Numbered from the stretch's first letter, positions 17,063 through 26,726 are shown. The stretch: DNA of 33,076 nt from an uncultured Lachnospiraceae bacterium (GCA_910586275.1 CAJUIM010000027.1:1-33076); one strand, 5' to 3'. Made by a program: numbers and translations. The notes: a model not told the origin generated them from the sequence alone.

Positions 17063-19816
17063 CTACAGCACCTGAAGCATCTCCTCCAGCCGGTCATAAA
17101 CCTGCTGTTCCGTCTCCTCTCCCTGCAGAAAGGAAGATTTCATCCCGCAATCCCTCACCTTATCAATCCATGCCAAAGCCCGTTCCCTGCTGACCGAATG
17201 ACAGAGCATGCCATAATATATATAAGCCAGTTCATTGGACACATTGGTATGGAAGACCGTAGGGTCGTCGGAATTAATGCAGACCATTACATTCTCCTCA
17301 CCGTCAGGGCTGTTCAGACAGTAAATCTGATTGTCCGTAATCTTATCCATCTCCCCGATTGCCACATTGGAGGATGGATTGACCTCCACCACAATCCCAT
17401 TCCTGCTCAGCTTCTGCCGCAGCAGCCTCTGCAAAGTCTCCGTAATCTGGATATCCTGCCTTGTCACTTCATAGTTTATAGGCTGTTCCATCTGGATCAG
17501 GAATTTTCTGCAATGCCTTGCATATGCCAGTTTCTTCCCGTTCCATGTCACTTCCTCGCATCTGCACTCCCTTACTTCCCGGCAGAATCCCGCATCCTCC
17601 GCTTCTATGCATTTCCCTCCGCCTTCCCACCTTCTGCTGCCGAACATCCGCAGATACCCTTCCGTCAGAACCTGTACGGAAATGCCCTGGGGCTTGCCGT
17701 AAATATCGCCGGCCAGTTCGTACATGCGTTTCTCCAGATACGCCATCAGCGCAGAGTTAAAGTCAACGGCATCCTGACTGAGGATATGATGCGCCCAAAC
17801 ATAATTTTCCAATGCCTCTATCCTAGGCATCACCACAAAAGGATTGGCCTGCTTCCACCGTTCCGGCCGGATGCCCAATGCCGTCCCGTGCCCAATCCTG
17901 TCGCCGGCATGAAATTTCAGAAAAGTAACGGCTTCGTCCATGCGCCGCAGCCCCGACAGAATATGCCTGAAATCTTCCCCCGCATGGAACGTAAAGCGCA
18001 GGCTCTGACGTTCTTCCCTGCCATAGCCTACCCGCTCCCCCAAACTGTCCCTTGCCCTCTCATAAGCTTCCGTAAAAACCCATACCGGCGTGGAGTTCTC
18101 CAAGCTTGCCGCATCTATCCCTACTATATAACGGTCCAGCCCCGGCACCCTGTCCCGCAGCTTCCGCATGCTGTCTATCTGGCTGCAATATTTATCCTCC
18201 AAAAGGCCGAACTGCACTTTCGTCCTGTCTTCCCGCCCGTCTATCATGCACTTTTCCGGAAAAAACTCATCCTTTCTCTTCACAAGATGAAAAATCAGCC
18301 CTACCCGGGGAAACGGGCTGCAAACCTTATAGGCTCCTTCCCGCATCTCACAGTAATCTTCCCGAATCACTTTCCGGTAGGCCTCCAGAAATGCCCGGAC
18401 ATCCCGGCAGAATTCAGACTCTTTCTCGTCTATTGACATACGGAATTCAATCTTTTTCAAATCCCTGTTCTGAAACTGCTTCCGGATCGCATGCACCCAA
18501 TAGTCCGTCCGGCTCCCCTCACCCGGCATCCCTCCGGCAATAAATCCGCTTAACTTATTCAGCCTGGAGTTTTTTTCGTAAAATTCCTGCTGAAAATAGT
18601 CCAAACCGTGTATGGATTTTTTCTGAACCGTACAGCCGAATACATAATTTTTCACACGCAGATATTGCAGCAGGCATTTTTCTATGTTTATCCCCATAAA
18701 CTGCCGTGCCTCTCCGACAGCAAATTGCTCCCGGCCTCTTTCCATATACTGCATTCCATAAAACAGGAAAATATTTTCATCCAAGGTATGCAGATCCGGC
18801 GGTGTCCCGAAAATCTCCTGTATCACCGACCTGCCCTCCTGCTGCTTCGGAAGCATTTGCAGCAGAATATCCCATTGCCGCTCATAAAAAACAAGAATTT
18901 CATGCCTGGCCTCCTCTTCCGGCACGCTTCCCCACCGGCTCCTATACCAGTTCCGCAGCTGCCTTCCGTCTTCAAAACACCGCATCAGCCGGATGAATGT
19001 CCCTTCCGCTTTCCACCCTCCTCCGAATTCCGTCCGTTCCCGGCTTTCCGCATAGCAGTTTCTCAGAGCCAAGGAAATCCACACGCGCACAAGCGCAGCC
19101 GCCAGAATATAGAACAGAACTTCGCTTTCCCGCCGCGACGGATCCCTCCATTCCGGCTTTATGCCCTCAAAGATCCGGATGGAACGGCTGTCCAAAGGCC
19201 GCATGAAATTGTCCCATATTTCAAAAAAAGAAACCGATACGCCTTTATGCAGATGGTTTTCCGCCACCCCTGCCTTCAGCACTGCCGCCAGCTGCTGGTC
19301 TGCCACCTCAATCTGTCCGTAATAATGGTCAATGCTCCGAATGCCGTTTTCCGGGTTTTGCGCCAGATAGAGCATTACCACAAAGTCCAGCGGCATATGC
19401 ATATTCAGGCTATGGAACACGAAAATTTTGTTGGCATCGCCGAACCCGCCCAAAAAATCCCCATCCTCTTTGTTTTCCCAATACTTAAAGACAATCCTGC
19501 CGTCCCTCTGGGATATCATGGAACGCATGATTTTCCTCAGTGCGTTCAAGTATAATTCCGATGCGGCTTTGTGCCTGCCCGTCCGCAGGGCATACAGATA
19601 ACACTTATCCATATAGAGATAGATTTCATCATAGGAATAGACTGCTGCACCGGCCTGAATATGCCGCACCACAGCCTCCCGCAGCCTGCCCTCCGTCTTC
19701 CGGCAGTCCCCCTGCCCTGCCGCGATTTCTTCCAGATAGTCCTCAAAAAAGAAGTCCAGCGATGCAAAGGGATAGCAGAGAATTGACAGATAGCGGCTGA
19801 TTGTATCATTCATCAT
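17063..19816 (-). CDS. rdrB: RADAR adenosine deaminase RdrB
   Basis: This 917-residue protein is far longer than a metabolic adenosine deaminase (about 350) yet carries the whole motif set: the metal pair H188-x-H190 (NHLHKG), HAGE with His611 and Glu614, HG at His643 (DRIGHG), NPSSN near 813-817 and NSDDP with Asp850/Asp851. Long insertions separate the first motif from the rest, as known for RdrB of RADAR anti-phage systems. RdrB assembles into a large hollow shell and deaminates adenosine, reported on RNA and on ATP, during infection. It lies nine bases downstream of the ATPase gene on the same strand, the rdrA-rdrB pairing. All catalytic residues are present, so it should be active. The call rests on motifs, size and partner, not on a search. 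Confidence 0.88.
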   Translation of the reverse strand: MMNDTISRYLSILCYPFASLDFFFEDYLEEIAAGQGDCRKTEGRLREAVVRHIQAGAAVYSYDEIYLYMDKCYLYALRTGRHKAASELYLNALRKIMRSMISQRDGRIVFKYWENKEDGDFLGGFGDANKIFVFHSLNMHMPLDFVVMLYLAQNPENGIRSIDHYYGQIEVADQQLAAVLKAGVAENHLHKGVSVSFFEIWDNFMRPLDSRSIRIFEGIKPEWRDPSRRESEVLFYILAAALVRVWISLALRNCYAESRERTEFGGGWKAEGTFIRLMRCFEDGRQLRNWYRSRWGSVPEEEARHEILVFYERQWDILLQMLPKQQEGRSVIQEIFGTPPDLHTLDENIFLFYGMQYMERGREQFAVGEARQFMGINIEKCLLQYLRVKNYVFGCTVQKKSIHGLDYFQQEFYEKNSRLNKLSGFIAGGMPGEGSRTDYWVHAIRKQFQNRDLKKIEFRMSIDEKESEFCRDVRAFLEAYRKVIREDYCEMREGAYKVCSPFPRVGLIFHLVKRKDEFFPEKCMIDGREDRTKVQFGLLEDKYCSQIDSMRKLRDRVPGLDRYIVGIDAASLENSTPVWVFTEAYERARDSLGERVGYGREERQSLRFTFHAGEDFRHILSGLRRMDEAVTFLKFHAGDRIGHGTALGIRPERWKQANPFVVMPRIEALENYVWAHHILSQDAVDFNSALMAYLEKRMYELAGDIYGKPQGISVQVLTEGYLRMFGSRRWEGGGKCIEAEDAGFCREVRECRCEEVTWNGKKLAYARHCRKFLIQMEQPINYEVTRQDIQITETLQRLLRQKLSRNGIVVEVNPSSNVAIGEMDKITDNQIYCLNSPDGEENVMVCINSDDPTVFHTNVSNELAYIYYGMLCHSVSRERALAWIDKVRDCGMKSSFLQGEETEQQVYDRLEEMLQVL

Positions 19817-19825
19817 CTGCTTTCC

Positions 19826-22800
19826 CTACCTTTCCGGGAACAGTTCCCCAAACTCGTCCTCTGTCATTCCCAGTTCCCCGCCAATCTGTCCGTAAACATT
19901 GCCGATAGTCCTGGAATCCGCAATGGTTTCACTGTCTATCAGCAATCTGGCCAGCAATGCCACCGCCTCCGCTTCCGTCCCGGCCTTGGCGGCATCGCTC
20001 TCATTGGCCTGCAGGTACCGGAGCCGGCTGTGGAGAAGAAAGGCAAAATCCTGCCAGGAAACCGTTTCTTCTATCTTATCCCAAGACAACTCCTCGGTTC
20101 CATCTTTGGATAAACTCTTCTTTACTTCTTCAATCTGTTTCTTCTGAGCCAAATACATAATCCAGAAAACGATTTCGTCATCCCACTCAAGATGCCTGGA
20201 TCTGAGTTCCTCTTCCATTGCTTTTCTCAATGTATTTTCCGTGATAACATTCCCCCAACTATATACAACATTTTTTTTCCGCACATTTTCCGCTATGCTG
20301 TCCAACACATCCACCGCATTATCCTGAGAACCAAAATCTCTGCTTTCTTCTTCGCTTTCCGAATGCTTCTCCGTCAGTTTACCCTTTAACTTGTTTTTCA
20401 GTTCCTCTTCCCATTTCTTCAGGTAAGCCTCTGTCCTTTGCTGTGTTTTTCCTACAATGCCCTCCCATCCTTCTTCTATGTTTGCCAATGGCAATTCTTT
20501 CAGTTGCCCCAAAAACTTCCTGGCTTCCTTTTTCCCATATCTGATCCGGTAGTGTTTATCAAGAAATTCCTCCAGAAGACATTGCAGGATAAGCACTTCA
20601 TCCAAAGCCAGATAATATTTTTCTGCACCTCCCGTTTTAATATCCGGATAACCCATTAACCTTAATACATTATTTATTTTTTCCAACAGCATAATGATCT
20701 GTGCCGTGCCGCTGGTTCCCTTATAGCAGTTCATCAGTTCAAAATAAGGCTCGTCAAAAAGACTGCCTGCATTAAATATCAGCCTCTCATTTGATATTTT
20801 TCTTATATAACTTTTTATCTCGTTTTCCAGATATCCTCCCACAGTCTCTCTCACATAAGCATCTCCCCAAAGCCCCTTCTTATCAATCAGTTTGATTGCC
20901 TCACGCCTCTTACTGCCCCTCTCCTTTTTTTCTTGATCCCCTGCTGCTGCATCCGGATAACTGCTTTCCTTCAGTTCTTTCACTTCATATTGGGACATCA
21001 CCGGTCTTAACCGATCCATCACTGCGCCTTTCACCCCGGCATGCAGCAGTTTATGGGACCATTCATTAAGATTTCCTTTATACTTTTCTTCCTTTATTTT
21101 CCTGCCATAATATATCCAATACAGCAGACATTGATTCTCCCGTTCTGCCCATAAGCAAAGCCTTTTACTGTTCTGAACCTTTGCCTCATATATAAGAGTA
21201 TCTATACTGTCAAAATTCCGCTGCGGTATATCCCTCAAAATTCCTCCCCCGCCATCCGAATCATAAAAATATCTGGTTTCCGGCATTATGGAGTCCGGCA
21301 CAAGACGCTCTCCATAAACTATCATAGGGTCCAAAGAAATATTGTCCAGCAATGCCCGCATCGCCTCGGGCTGCCGCTCATATATATCTGCCAGATATTC
21401 CTGAAATTCCGTCCCTTCCGTTTCCACCATAGCCCCTATTGTCCGTACCAATGCATATGCTGCCTTATAAACATCAGCCTGACTGGAATACTTTTCTTTG
21501 ATATCCCTGCCAAGCATACGGCATACTTCCTCCCTGCCCAAACATTTCACGAAATATAAGCAGAACATAAAATCTCCCTGCTGCAAAAGACTGCGCAGGA
21601 CCGCCTGCGCCACATCGAATTTCCCATTCCATATACCGACCGGAAAATTCTCTTTCTTTCCTTGTCCATACTCCAAAAAAAATGTATAGTCAGTCCATTT
21701 CGTGTCTGCTATTTTCCCATCTATTGCCGTATTCACAAGGTAATCCATAATCACTCTGCATTTTAACCTATCATACGCAACCGTCTGTCTCTCTCCCGAT
21801 AAAAACAGCAAAGAAGCGAAATCAACAAGAGTAAAAATAGCAAACTCCTCTACCTGCCCTTTCTCTTCCCTTTCCGTCCTTCTCCCATCTGCTATTTGCT
21901 CTCTCTCATCCCTTACCTTACCTTTCCCCGTCGCCTCCCGGCCTTTCTCGCTCTCATCTCCGTCCCCTCTGTCCGTTCTCAGGCTCTTCTGCAAAGAACC
22001 CAGAAAATTGCAGGCATTCTCAAAATCCACTCTGACCTCATCCTGTCCAAATATAATAATTTTTTGCAGTAACTCATCTTTATATTTAGCATACAGCGGC
22101 TTGGAATCCACGATAGCTTCAATCAGCCTCCAATACCCCAATTCCTTTCTCCCAAGCTCTATGCTTCCCTGCCTGTCCATCCCTCTCCGCTTCTCCGCTC
22201 CATTCAGCCTCTCCGTTCCGCTCTGCCTTTCCGCCCATTCCAAACTTCCCGTTCCGTTACGCCTTTCCGCCCATTCCAAGCTTCCCGTTCCGTTACGCCT
22301 TTCCGCCCATTCCGAACTCCCCGTTCCGTTCTGCCTTTCCCTTCCTCCCAAAGACCTCTCTTCTTCCTGCTCTTCACAAAGTTCCTGCAGCACATTGTAT
22401 ACATTATTCAGGCCGCGGGAAGTCTCGTCAAACATATGGAAAACCGGCCCCAGAAACCTCATTTCCCCATTTTCTTTATAGCTGAAATAACCTTTGCCCA
22501 CTCGTTCCCCGGTCGCCTCCGTCAAAAGCTGCGCCAGACATCTCTGCCTTTCGCCTCCTTCCTCAGTGACCTGATAACTTCCCCTTTCCTCCAGCGACCA
22601 ATACTTAATCCGCTTCCGATATGCCGGCGGAATGATTTTCTTCAGATATTCATATGCCAATTCCTTCTTCCGCTCCAACAGCGTGCCGCTGCTGCCCCCT
22701 TCCCCTGCGGACAGATAGCTTTTCCCAAACACATCTTCACTCAACGCCTTTTCCTGCCGCAGGAAATCCAGCGTCAATGCCTCTTCAAAGGTATTCATAT

Positions 22801-23527
22801 CCCCCGATATAAACGTCACAATCCTAGGCAGCGACAGATAGGACAGCAATGCCCTTACCACATCCATGCACCTAGTCGTGCTTAAGTCGATATCATCTAT
22901 AAAAAGAAACAGCAGAGCATCTCCCTTCTCACCTGCCTTACTTTCTCCGTCCAGCAGGAAACTTATAAATTCCCTGAACAGGCTGATAAATTCCGTATCC
23001 GAATTAAATACTTCCTTGGTCTTATCCACATAATTCTGCTCCGTGGTGAACTGCTGAATTAAAATATCCCTATAATCCTTCTTGATATAGCAATACTGCT
23101 TCACCAAATTATTATATTTCTTTTCCAGCGAATCCCGCCCGGCATAGATGCACTCTCCCATCTCCCGTCTGTCATTCTTTTTCCTTTCATCCACTATGGA
23201 TTTCAGCATGCCAAGCACCACATCCATCAAAGTCGTGCCCGAAGACATATTCTCCGGAACGATAAGCGGCAGCATAATATCTTTGCTGCCTTCCCTCCCT
23301 TTATTTTTCTCCTCCAGCTTTTTGCTGAAGGTTTTCAGGATAGATGTCTTGCCCGCGCCTCGGCACCCGATAATGCCGATGTTGTTCGTCTGCTGCCCTG
23401 CCGTGTCGGCAATGTTCCTGCGAAATACTTCTATCTGCTCAAACACCGAATCGGCATTGGGAAGAATCATATTCAGTTCCTGCTCCGATAAAATTCTCGC
23501 CCCTATCTTTGTCCTCTGTCTCTCCAT
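19826..23527 (-). CDS. rdrA: RADAR AAA-type ATPase RdrA
   Basis: A 1233-residue product from the ATG at 23527, chosen because GGAGG lies five bases upstream; two earlier in-frame ATGs lack such a site. An N-terminal P-loop ATPase has Walker A GCRGAGKTS (54-62), Walker B LFLFIDDIDL (about 206-215) and a sensor-like TFISGD. A large helical C-terminal region follows. Two hydrophilic low-complexity insertions stand out: a 12-residue tandem repeat (about 398-444) and a Lys/Glu/Arg-rich linker (about 515-565). Together they make the protein longer than the roughly 900 residues I recall for characterised RdrA. RdrA is the ring-forming partner that docks on RdrB and is needed for defence. It has its own promoter at 23687-23715 and no accessory membrane gene beside it. 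Confidence 0.87.
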   Translation of the reverse strand: MERQRTKIGARILSEQELNMILPNADSVFEQIEVFRRNIADTAGQQTNNIGIIGCRGAGKTSILKTFSKKLEEKNKGREGSKDIMLPLIVPENMSSGTTLMDVVLGMLKSIVDERKKNDRREMGECIYAGRDSLEKKYNNLVKQYCYIKKDYRDILIQQFTTEQNYVDKTKEVFNSDTEFISLFREFISFLLDGESKAGEKGDALLFLFIDDIDLSTTRCMDVVRALLSYLSLPRIVTFISGDMNTFEEALTLDFLRQEKALSEDVFGKSYLSAGEGGSSGTLLERKKELAYEYLKKIIPPAYRKRIKYWSLEERGSYQVTEEGGERQRCLAQLLTEATGERVGKGYFSYKENGEMRFLGPVFHMFDETSRGLNNVYNVLQELCEEQEEERSLGGRERQNGTGSSEWAERRNGTGSLEWAERRNGTGSLEWAERQSGTERLNGAEKRRGMDRQGSIELGRKELGYWRLIEAIVDSKPLYAKYKDELLQKIIIFGQDEVRVDFENACNFLGSLQKSLRTDRGDGDESEKGREATGKGKVRDEREQIADGRRTEREEKGQVEEFAIFTLVDFASLLFLSGERQTVAYDRLKCRVIMDYLVNTAIDGKIADTKWTDYTFFLEYGQGKKENFPVGIWNGKFDVAQAVLRSLLQQGDFMFCLYFVKCLGREEVCRMLGRDIKEKYSSQADVYKAAYALVRTIGAMVETEGTEFQEYLADIYERQPEAMRALLDNISLDPMIVYGERLVPDSIMPETRYFYDSDGGGGILRDIPQRNFDSIDTLIYEAKVQNSKRLCLWAERENQCLLYWIYYGRKIKEEKYKGNLNEWSHKLLHAGVKGAVMDRLRPVMSQYEVKELKESSYPDAAAGDQEKKERGSKRREAIKLIDKKGLWGDAYVRETVGGYLENEIKSYIRKISNERLIFNAGSLFDEPYFELMNCYKGTSGTAQIIMLLEKINNVLRLMGYPDIKTGGAEKYYLALDEVLILQCLLEEFLDKHYRIRYGKKEARKFLGQLKELPLANIEEGWEGIVGKTQQRTEAYLKKWEEELKNKLKGKLTEKHSESEEESRDFGSQDNAVDVLDSIAENVRKKNVVYSWGNVITENTLRKAMEEELRSRHLEWDDEIVFWIMYLAQKKQIEEVKKSLSKDGTEELSWDKIEETVSWQDFAFLLHSRLRYLQANESDAAKAGTEAEAVALLARLLIDSETIADSRTIGNVYGQIGGELGMTEDEFGELFPER
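22213..22340 (-). repeat. 36-bp tandem repeat inside rdrA
   Basis: Three full 36-bp units (22213-22248, 22249-22284, 22285-22320) and part of a fourth are head to tail and nearly identical. They encode GTGSLEWAERRN-type 12-residue units. The period keeps frame, so copy-number change alters only linker length. There are no spacers, so this is not a CRISPR array. Confidence 0.93.
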
Positions 23528-23686
23528 AGCTACCTCCATATGCATACACAGGCCATGCCTGCATCAATGCACGGCAGACAGGCCTTTCCCCTATTGTAAT
23601 CGGCAGCTTTAAACTCTGCCTACGCAAATCAAAATCCCCGCTGCAAGCAGCCGCTTGGCCCGTTGCCAACAGGAATCAATACTTTC

Positions 23687-23715
23687 ATTATAAACAGAGC
23701 TTTTCTGCTTTGCAA
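23687..23715 (-). promoter_or_regulatory. Sigma-A promoter of the rdrA-rdrB operon
   Basis: TTGCAA, 17 bases, TATAAT on the minus strand, about 160 bases above the rdrA ATG. The leader contains a small hairpin (GGCAG with CTGCC) at 23602-23620. The interval 23528-23892 otherwise holds only the terminator-like hairpin of the GH3 gene. Confidence 0.7.
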
Positions 23716-23793
23716 TGCCGTATATGGACAATTGGCGGAAATCAGGGCATAAATCCGGCGGAAGAAATTTTTCAGGCACATCCTGCAAAATTA

Positions 23794-23844
23794 CAAAAGT
23801 TCCTATGAACTTTGCTATCATCAGCATTTTCATAGGAACTTTTG
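23794..23844 (-). terminator. Hairpin terminator after the GH3 gene, possibly bidirectional
   Basis: A perfect 16-bp stem (CAAAAGTTCCTATGAA and its complement) encloses a 19-base loop, about 50 bases past the GH3 stop. The stem ends in A and T runs on both sides, so it can act on either strand. It separates the GH3 gene from the RADAR promoter. Confidence 0.72.
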
Positions 23845-23892
23845 CATATGCCCGGTAGTGTCTCCTTCCCTCACTGCTGTCCGGAAACCGGC

Positions 23893-26442
23893 CTAAACCA
23901 GCTTCCGAATCATTCCAAGCACCCTCTTCGCCGACAGCTGCAGTTCTGCCCGGCTCAGCGCATAAGGGTGGCTCTCATCCGTCAACGCCTTCAGGATATC
24001 CGCCTTGTCGGACGGGATGCCCGGCATCGTAATATCGTTGCCGGCTTTCACATTGCCCGCACAGGAAGCGCACGGCCACTTCTCGCCTTTCGGCCCCATG
24101 CCCCCCGTCACCAGCCAATCCGTCATGACAACGCCCTGAAAGCCCCATTCGTCACGGAGCGTATATGTCTGGATATCTTTCGTGCTGCAGGCATGCTCTC
24201 CGTTAATCAAGTTGTAGGAAGTCATAACAAAATGCGGCTGTGATTTCTTAATACAGATTTCAAAGCCTTTCAGATAGATTTCGCGCAGTGCCCGTTCGCC
24301 CACATTGCTGTTGGAGAAATAACGGTTCGTCTCCTGATTGTTGCAGGCATAATGCTTAATGGTAGTCGCACAGCCCTCATGCACCTGCACGCCGTCGGTA
24401 ATGTCCGCCGCAATGCATCCGGAAAGGAACGGATCTTCGGAATAATACTCAAAGTTGCGTCCGCACAGCGGGGAACGGTAGATATTCATAGCCGGCGCCA
24501 GCCATAGATGTATGCCGAACATCTCCATCTCATTTCCCACAAGATCGCCGCACTGCTTAGCCAATTCATCATTCCAGGACTGGGCTATGCCTGTGCCGAT
24601 GGGAATCGCCACGCAGTACTGATAACGGGCAGGTGCCTTTTCCTCTTCCTCACTGGGTTTCGGTGCATTCGCCGCCATCGCCTGCAGTTCTTCCGGCGTC
24701 ATCATCGCCGCAAAATCACTGGGCAGGCTGGAAACCAATGCCTTGGCCTTGCCGTTCACCATCTTATAGCTCTGTGACAGCCGCAGGCCCGCCGGCCCGT
24801 CTGCCATCACCAAAGTAGGTGTCCCTAAGCTTTCCAGCTGATGAGTCGTCTCACCTGCCGCACCAGCCACACTAGTGGAAGCATTGCCGATTACTTCCAT
24901 CAGATCCTCCGCATCGTGGTAAGCGCCGATACACAGATATGCCAGCTGCTCATCGCTCAATCCTGCCACAAATTCATCCAAGGATTTCTCTCCGCTCACT
25001 ACTTCTTCCCATCTCACAGAGTCCCCTGCCGGAATTTCTGCCGGAACTTCCTTATAGACAGCTTCCTTCACTGCCAAGTCCGCCGCCTTGATTTCCGCAA
25101 TCCCGGCGTTTTTCATTTCCTCTGCTTCCCCTTCATATGTAATGGGATTTCTCTCCGGCTTCAAATCTTCGAAACCGCTTTCCCCGCAGATATTCTTCAC
25201 CTTTTCCACTGCCTTAGTCTCATCCAATACAACCGCACCGGCAATATGGGTATTGCGTGAACTATTCCCCACACGGATATAGTAAGTACCTGCCTCCATT
25301 ACATAAGAAGCACACTCCGTACAGTAAGATGCCATGGACTCCGTATCAAAAGTCACCGTCACATCCTGACTCTCCCCGGGTGCCAGTTCCTTTGTCTTTG
25401 CATAGCCGGCCAATTCCTGATAAGGCTTGTCCAGCCTGCCTTCCGGAGCGGAGTAATATACTTGCACCACTTCTTTGCCGGCCGCCGTACCTGCATTTGT
25501 CACCGTTGCGGTAACGGATATCTGTGCCGCGTCTGCCTCCATTTCCTTCGGCTCCACTTTGAAGACAGTATAGCCCATGCCATAGCCGAACGGATACATA
25601 GGCGCATAACCAACGGTATCAAAATAACGGTAGCCTACATAAATTCCCTCTTTATAAAAAGTGTCATTCGGATCGCCAAAGCCCTCCGTAGACGCATAGT
25701 CCTTAATAGGCGCCCAAGTCATGGTCAGCTTGCCGGAAGGATAAGCCCTGCCCAGCAGCACATCTGCCAGCGCATCGCCCGTTGCGGAACCCAGCTGCCC
25801 CAAAAGCAGAATAGTCCCTACCTCTTCCACCGGCTTCAGATCCACCATTCCGCCCACGTTTAACACCAACACAAATTTCGCATACTTCTTGTTTAACGCA
25901 AGAATGTCCCTGATTTCCGTCTCCGTCAGATTTATATCTCCTGCTGCCGGTTTCCTGTCCGCACCTTCCCCTGAATTGCGTGCCAATACATAGACAGCCG
26001 TATCTCCCTCACCGTCAAGAGCCAGTTCATAATCCGGTTCCGGGCAGCTTCTTCCCATGGCATACATCATCATCTGAGGCCCTTTTACCCCGGCCGCTTC
26101 CGCTTCCTTGCGGATGGCCCCAAAAAATGCCTTTCTGGCCTCCTCTACTACCTGATCATAACTGTCCAGCCAGCTTCCCGTGGTAAGTTCAAATCCTGCC
26201 TTTTTAAGCCCTTCTTCCACGTTCACGAAATGACGCACATTCACATCTCCGGATCCCGTGCCTCCCTTCACAGTCCTTCTGGCACCGCTGCCGTATAACG
26301 CCAGCTTCCCGGTTCCCTGAAAAGGAAGTGTCCCGTCATTTTTCAGCAACACCATGCATTCCGGCGCAAGCCGGCGTGCCGCTTCGGTATGCTCTGTCTC
26401 GAAAGCCTGAACATCCGGCGATTCCACTTGAATCACATTCAT
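23893..26442 (-). CDS. Glycoside hydrolase family 3, domain-permuted beta-glycosidase
   Basis: The 849-residue protein starts at 26442, where GGAGG is seven bases upstream; an upstream extension of 20 codons has no such site. Domain order is reversed compared with usual GH3 enzymes. The alpha/beta sandwich domain comes first (PECMVLLKNDGTLPF, SGEGADR, LGQLGSATGDALADVLLG, YPSGKLTMTW, YPFGYGMGYT). A fibronectin III-like domain follows. The TIM-barrel-type domain comes last (MADGPAGLR, GRNFEYYSEDPFLSG, KHYACNNQE) and ends with the nucleophile in GVVMTDW, about Asp775. There is no signal peptide, so it acts in the cytoplasm, probably as a beta-glucosidase or related enzyme on imported oligosaccharides. 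It is monocistronic, with a promoter at 26666-26694 and a hairpin terminator. Substrate is not predictable. Confidence 0.93.
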   Translation of the reverse strand: MNVIQVESPDVQAFETEHTEAARRLAPECMVLLKNDGTLPFQGTGKLALYGSGARRTVKGGTGSGDVNVRHFVNVEEGLKKAGFELTTGSWLDSYDQVVEEARKAFFGAIRKEAEAAGVKGPQMMMYAMGRSCPEPDYELALDGEGDTAVYVLARNSGEGADRKPAAGDINLTETEIRDILALNKKYAKFVLVLNVGGMVDLKPVEEVGTILLLGQLGSATGDALADVLLGRAYPSGKLTMTWAPIKDYASTEGFGDPNDTFYKEGIYVGYRYFDTVGYAPMYPFGYGMGYTVFKVEPKEMEADAAQISVTATVTNAGTAAGKEVVQVYYSAPEGRLDKPYQELAGYAKTKELAPGESQDVTVTFDTESMASYCTECASYVMEAGTYYIRVGNSSRNTHIAGAVVLDETKAVEKVKNICGESGFEDLKPERNPITYEGEAEEMKNAGIAEIKAADLAVKEAVYKEVPAEIPAGDSVRWEEVVSGEKSLDEFVAGLSDEQLAYLCIGAYHDAEDLMEVIGNASTSVAGAAGETTHQLESLGTPTLVMADGPAGLRLSQSYKMVNGKAKALVSSLPSDFAAMMTPEELQAMAANAPKPSEEEEKAPARYQYCVAIPIGTGIAQSWNDELAKQCGDLVGNEMEMFGIHLWLAPAMNIYRSPLCGRNFEYYSEDPFLSGCIAADITDGVQVHEGCATTIKHYACNNQETNRYFSNSNVGERALREIYLKGFEICIKKSQPHFVMTSYNLINGEHACSTKDIQTYTLRDEWGFQGVVMTDWLVTGGMGPKGEKWPCASCAGNVKAGNDITMPGIPSDKADILKALTDESHPYALSRAELQLSAKRVLGMIRKLV

Positions 26443-26597
26443 AAATAAACCTCCATTCTGCGGCCGCTCTGTCTGCCAGAACGCCGCCTGTTCGTTCATC
26501 ATATAGCAACCGGCAGAACAATTTACCGTTGCTGTATCCCTTCTGGCAATGCCATTAACTTAAGCACTTAGGCACTGTATTTTAATGCCTTAGTACC

Positions 26598-26615
26598 GCT
26601 GCGTATGTACGCAGC
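26598..26615 (-). other. Perfect 8-bp-stem hairpin in the GH3 leader
   Basis: GCTGCGTA and TACGCAGC flank two bases, about 155 bases above the GH3 start and downstream of its predicted promoter. It could be a leader stem or an operator. Confidence 0.5.
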
Positions 26616-26665
26616 AAAAATCAACGCAGGAAACACCATAAAGAAAAATTTATGCCGTTTCCTAT

Positions 26666-26694
26666 ATTTTATCTGACAATTCCCGATTAGGCAA
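26666..26694 (-). promoter_or_regulatory. Probable GH3 promoter
   Basis: TTGCCT, 17 bases, TAAAAT on the minus strand, between the 174-bp repeat element and the GH3 gene. Both hexamers match consensus at four or five positions. No catabolite-repression site was recognised. Confidence 0.5.
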
Positions 26695-26726
26695 GAATGA
26701 TTTTATATTATTCTCGACATTGCCTA

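Noticed and set aside
17060..18436. Long plus-strand frame of 458 codons opposite rdrB
   Set aside because: Antisense shadow: Pro/His/Leu-rich, no ribosome site, and the opposite strand encodes conserved deaminase motifs.
22213..22340. Possible CRISPR array from 36-bp repeats
   Set aside because: Units are contiguous without spacers and stay in frame inside rdrA.
22008..22481. Plus-strand Leu/Ser/Pro-rich frame opposite rdrA
   Set aside because: Its repeats are the complement of the rdrA tandem repeat; no start signal.
23609..23833. Possible 74-residue gene upstream of rdrA
   Set aside because: It spans the rdrA promoter and the GH3 terminator stem and has no recognisable protein features.
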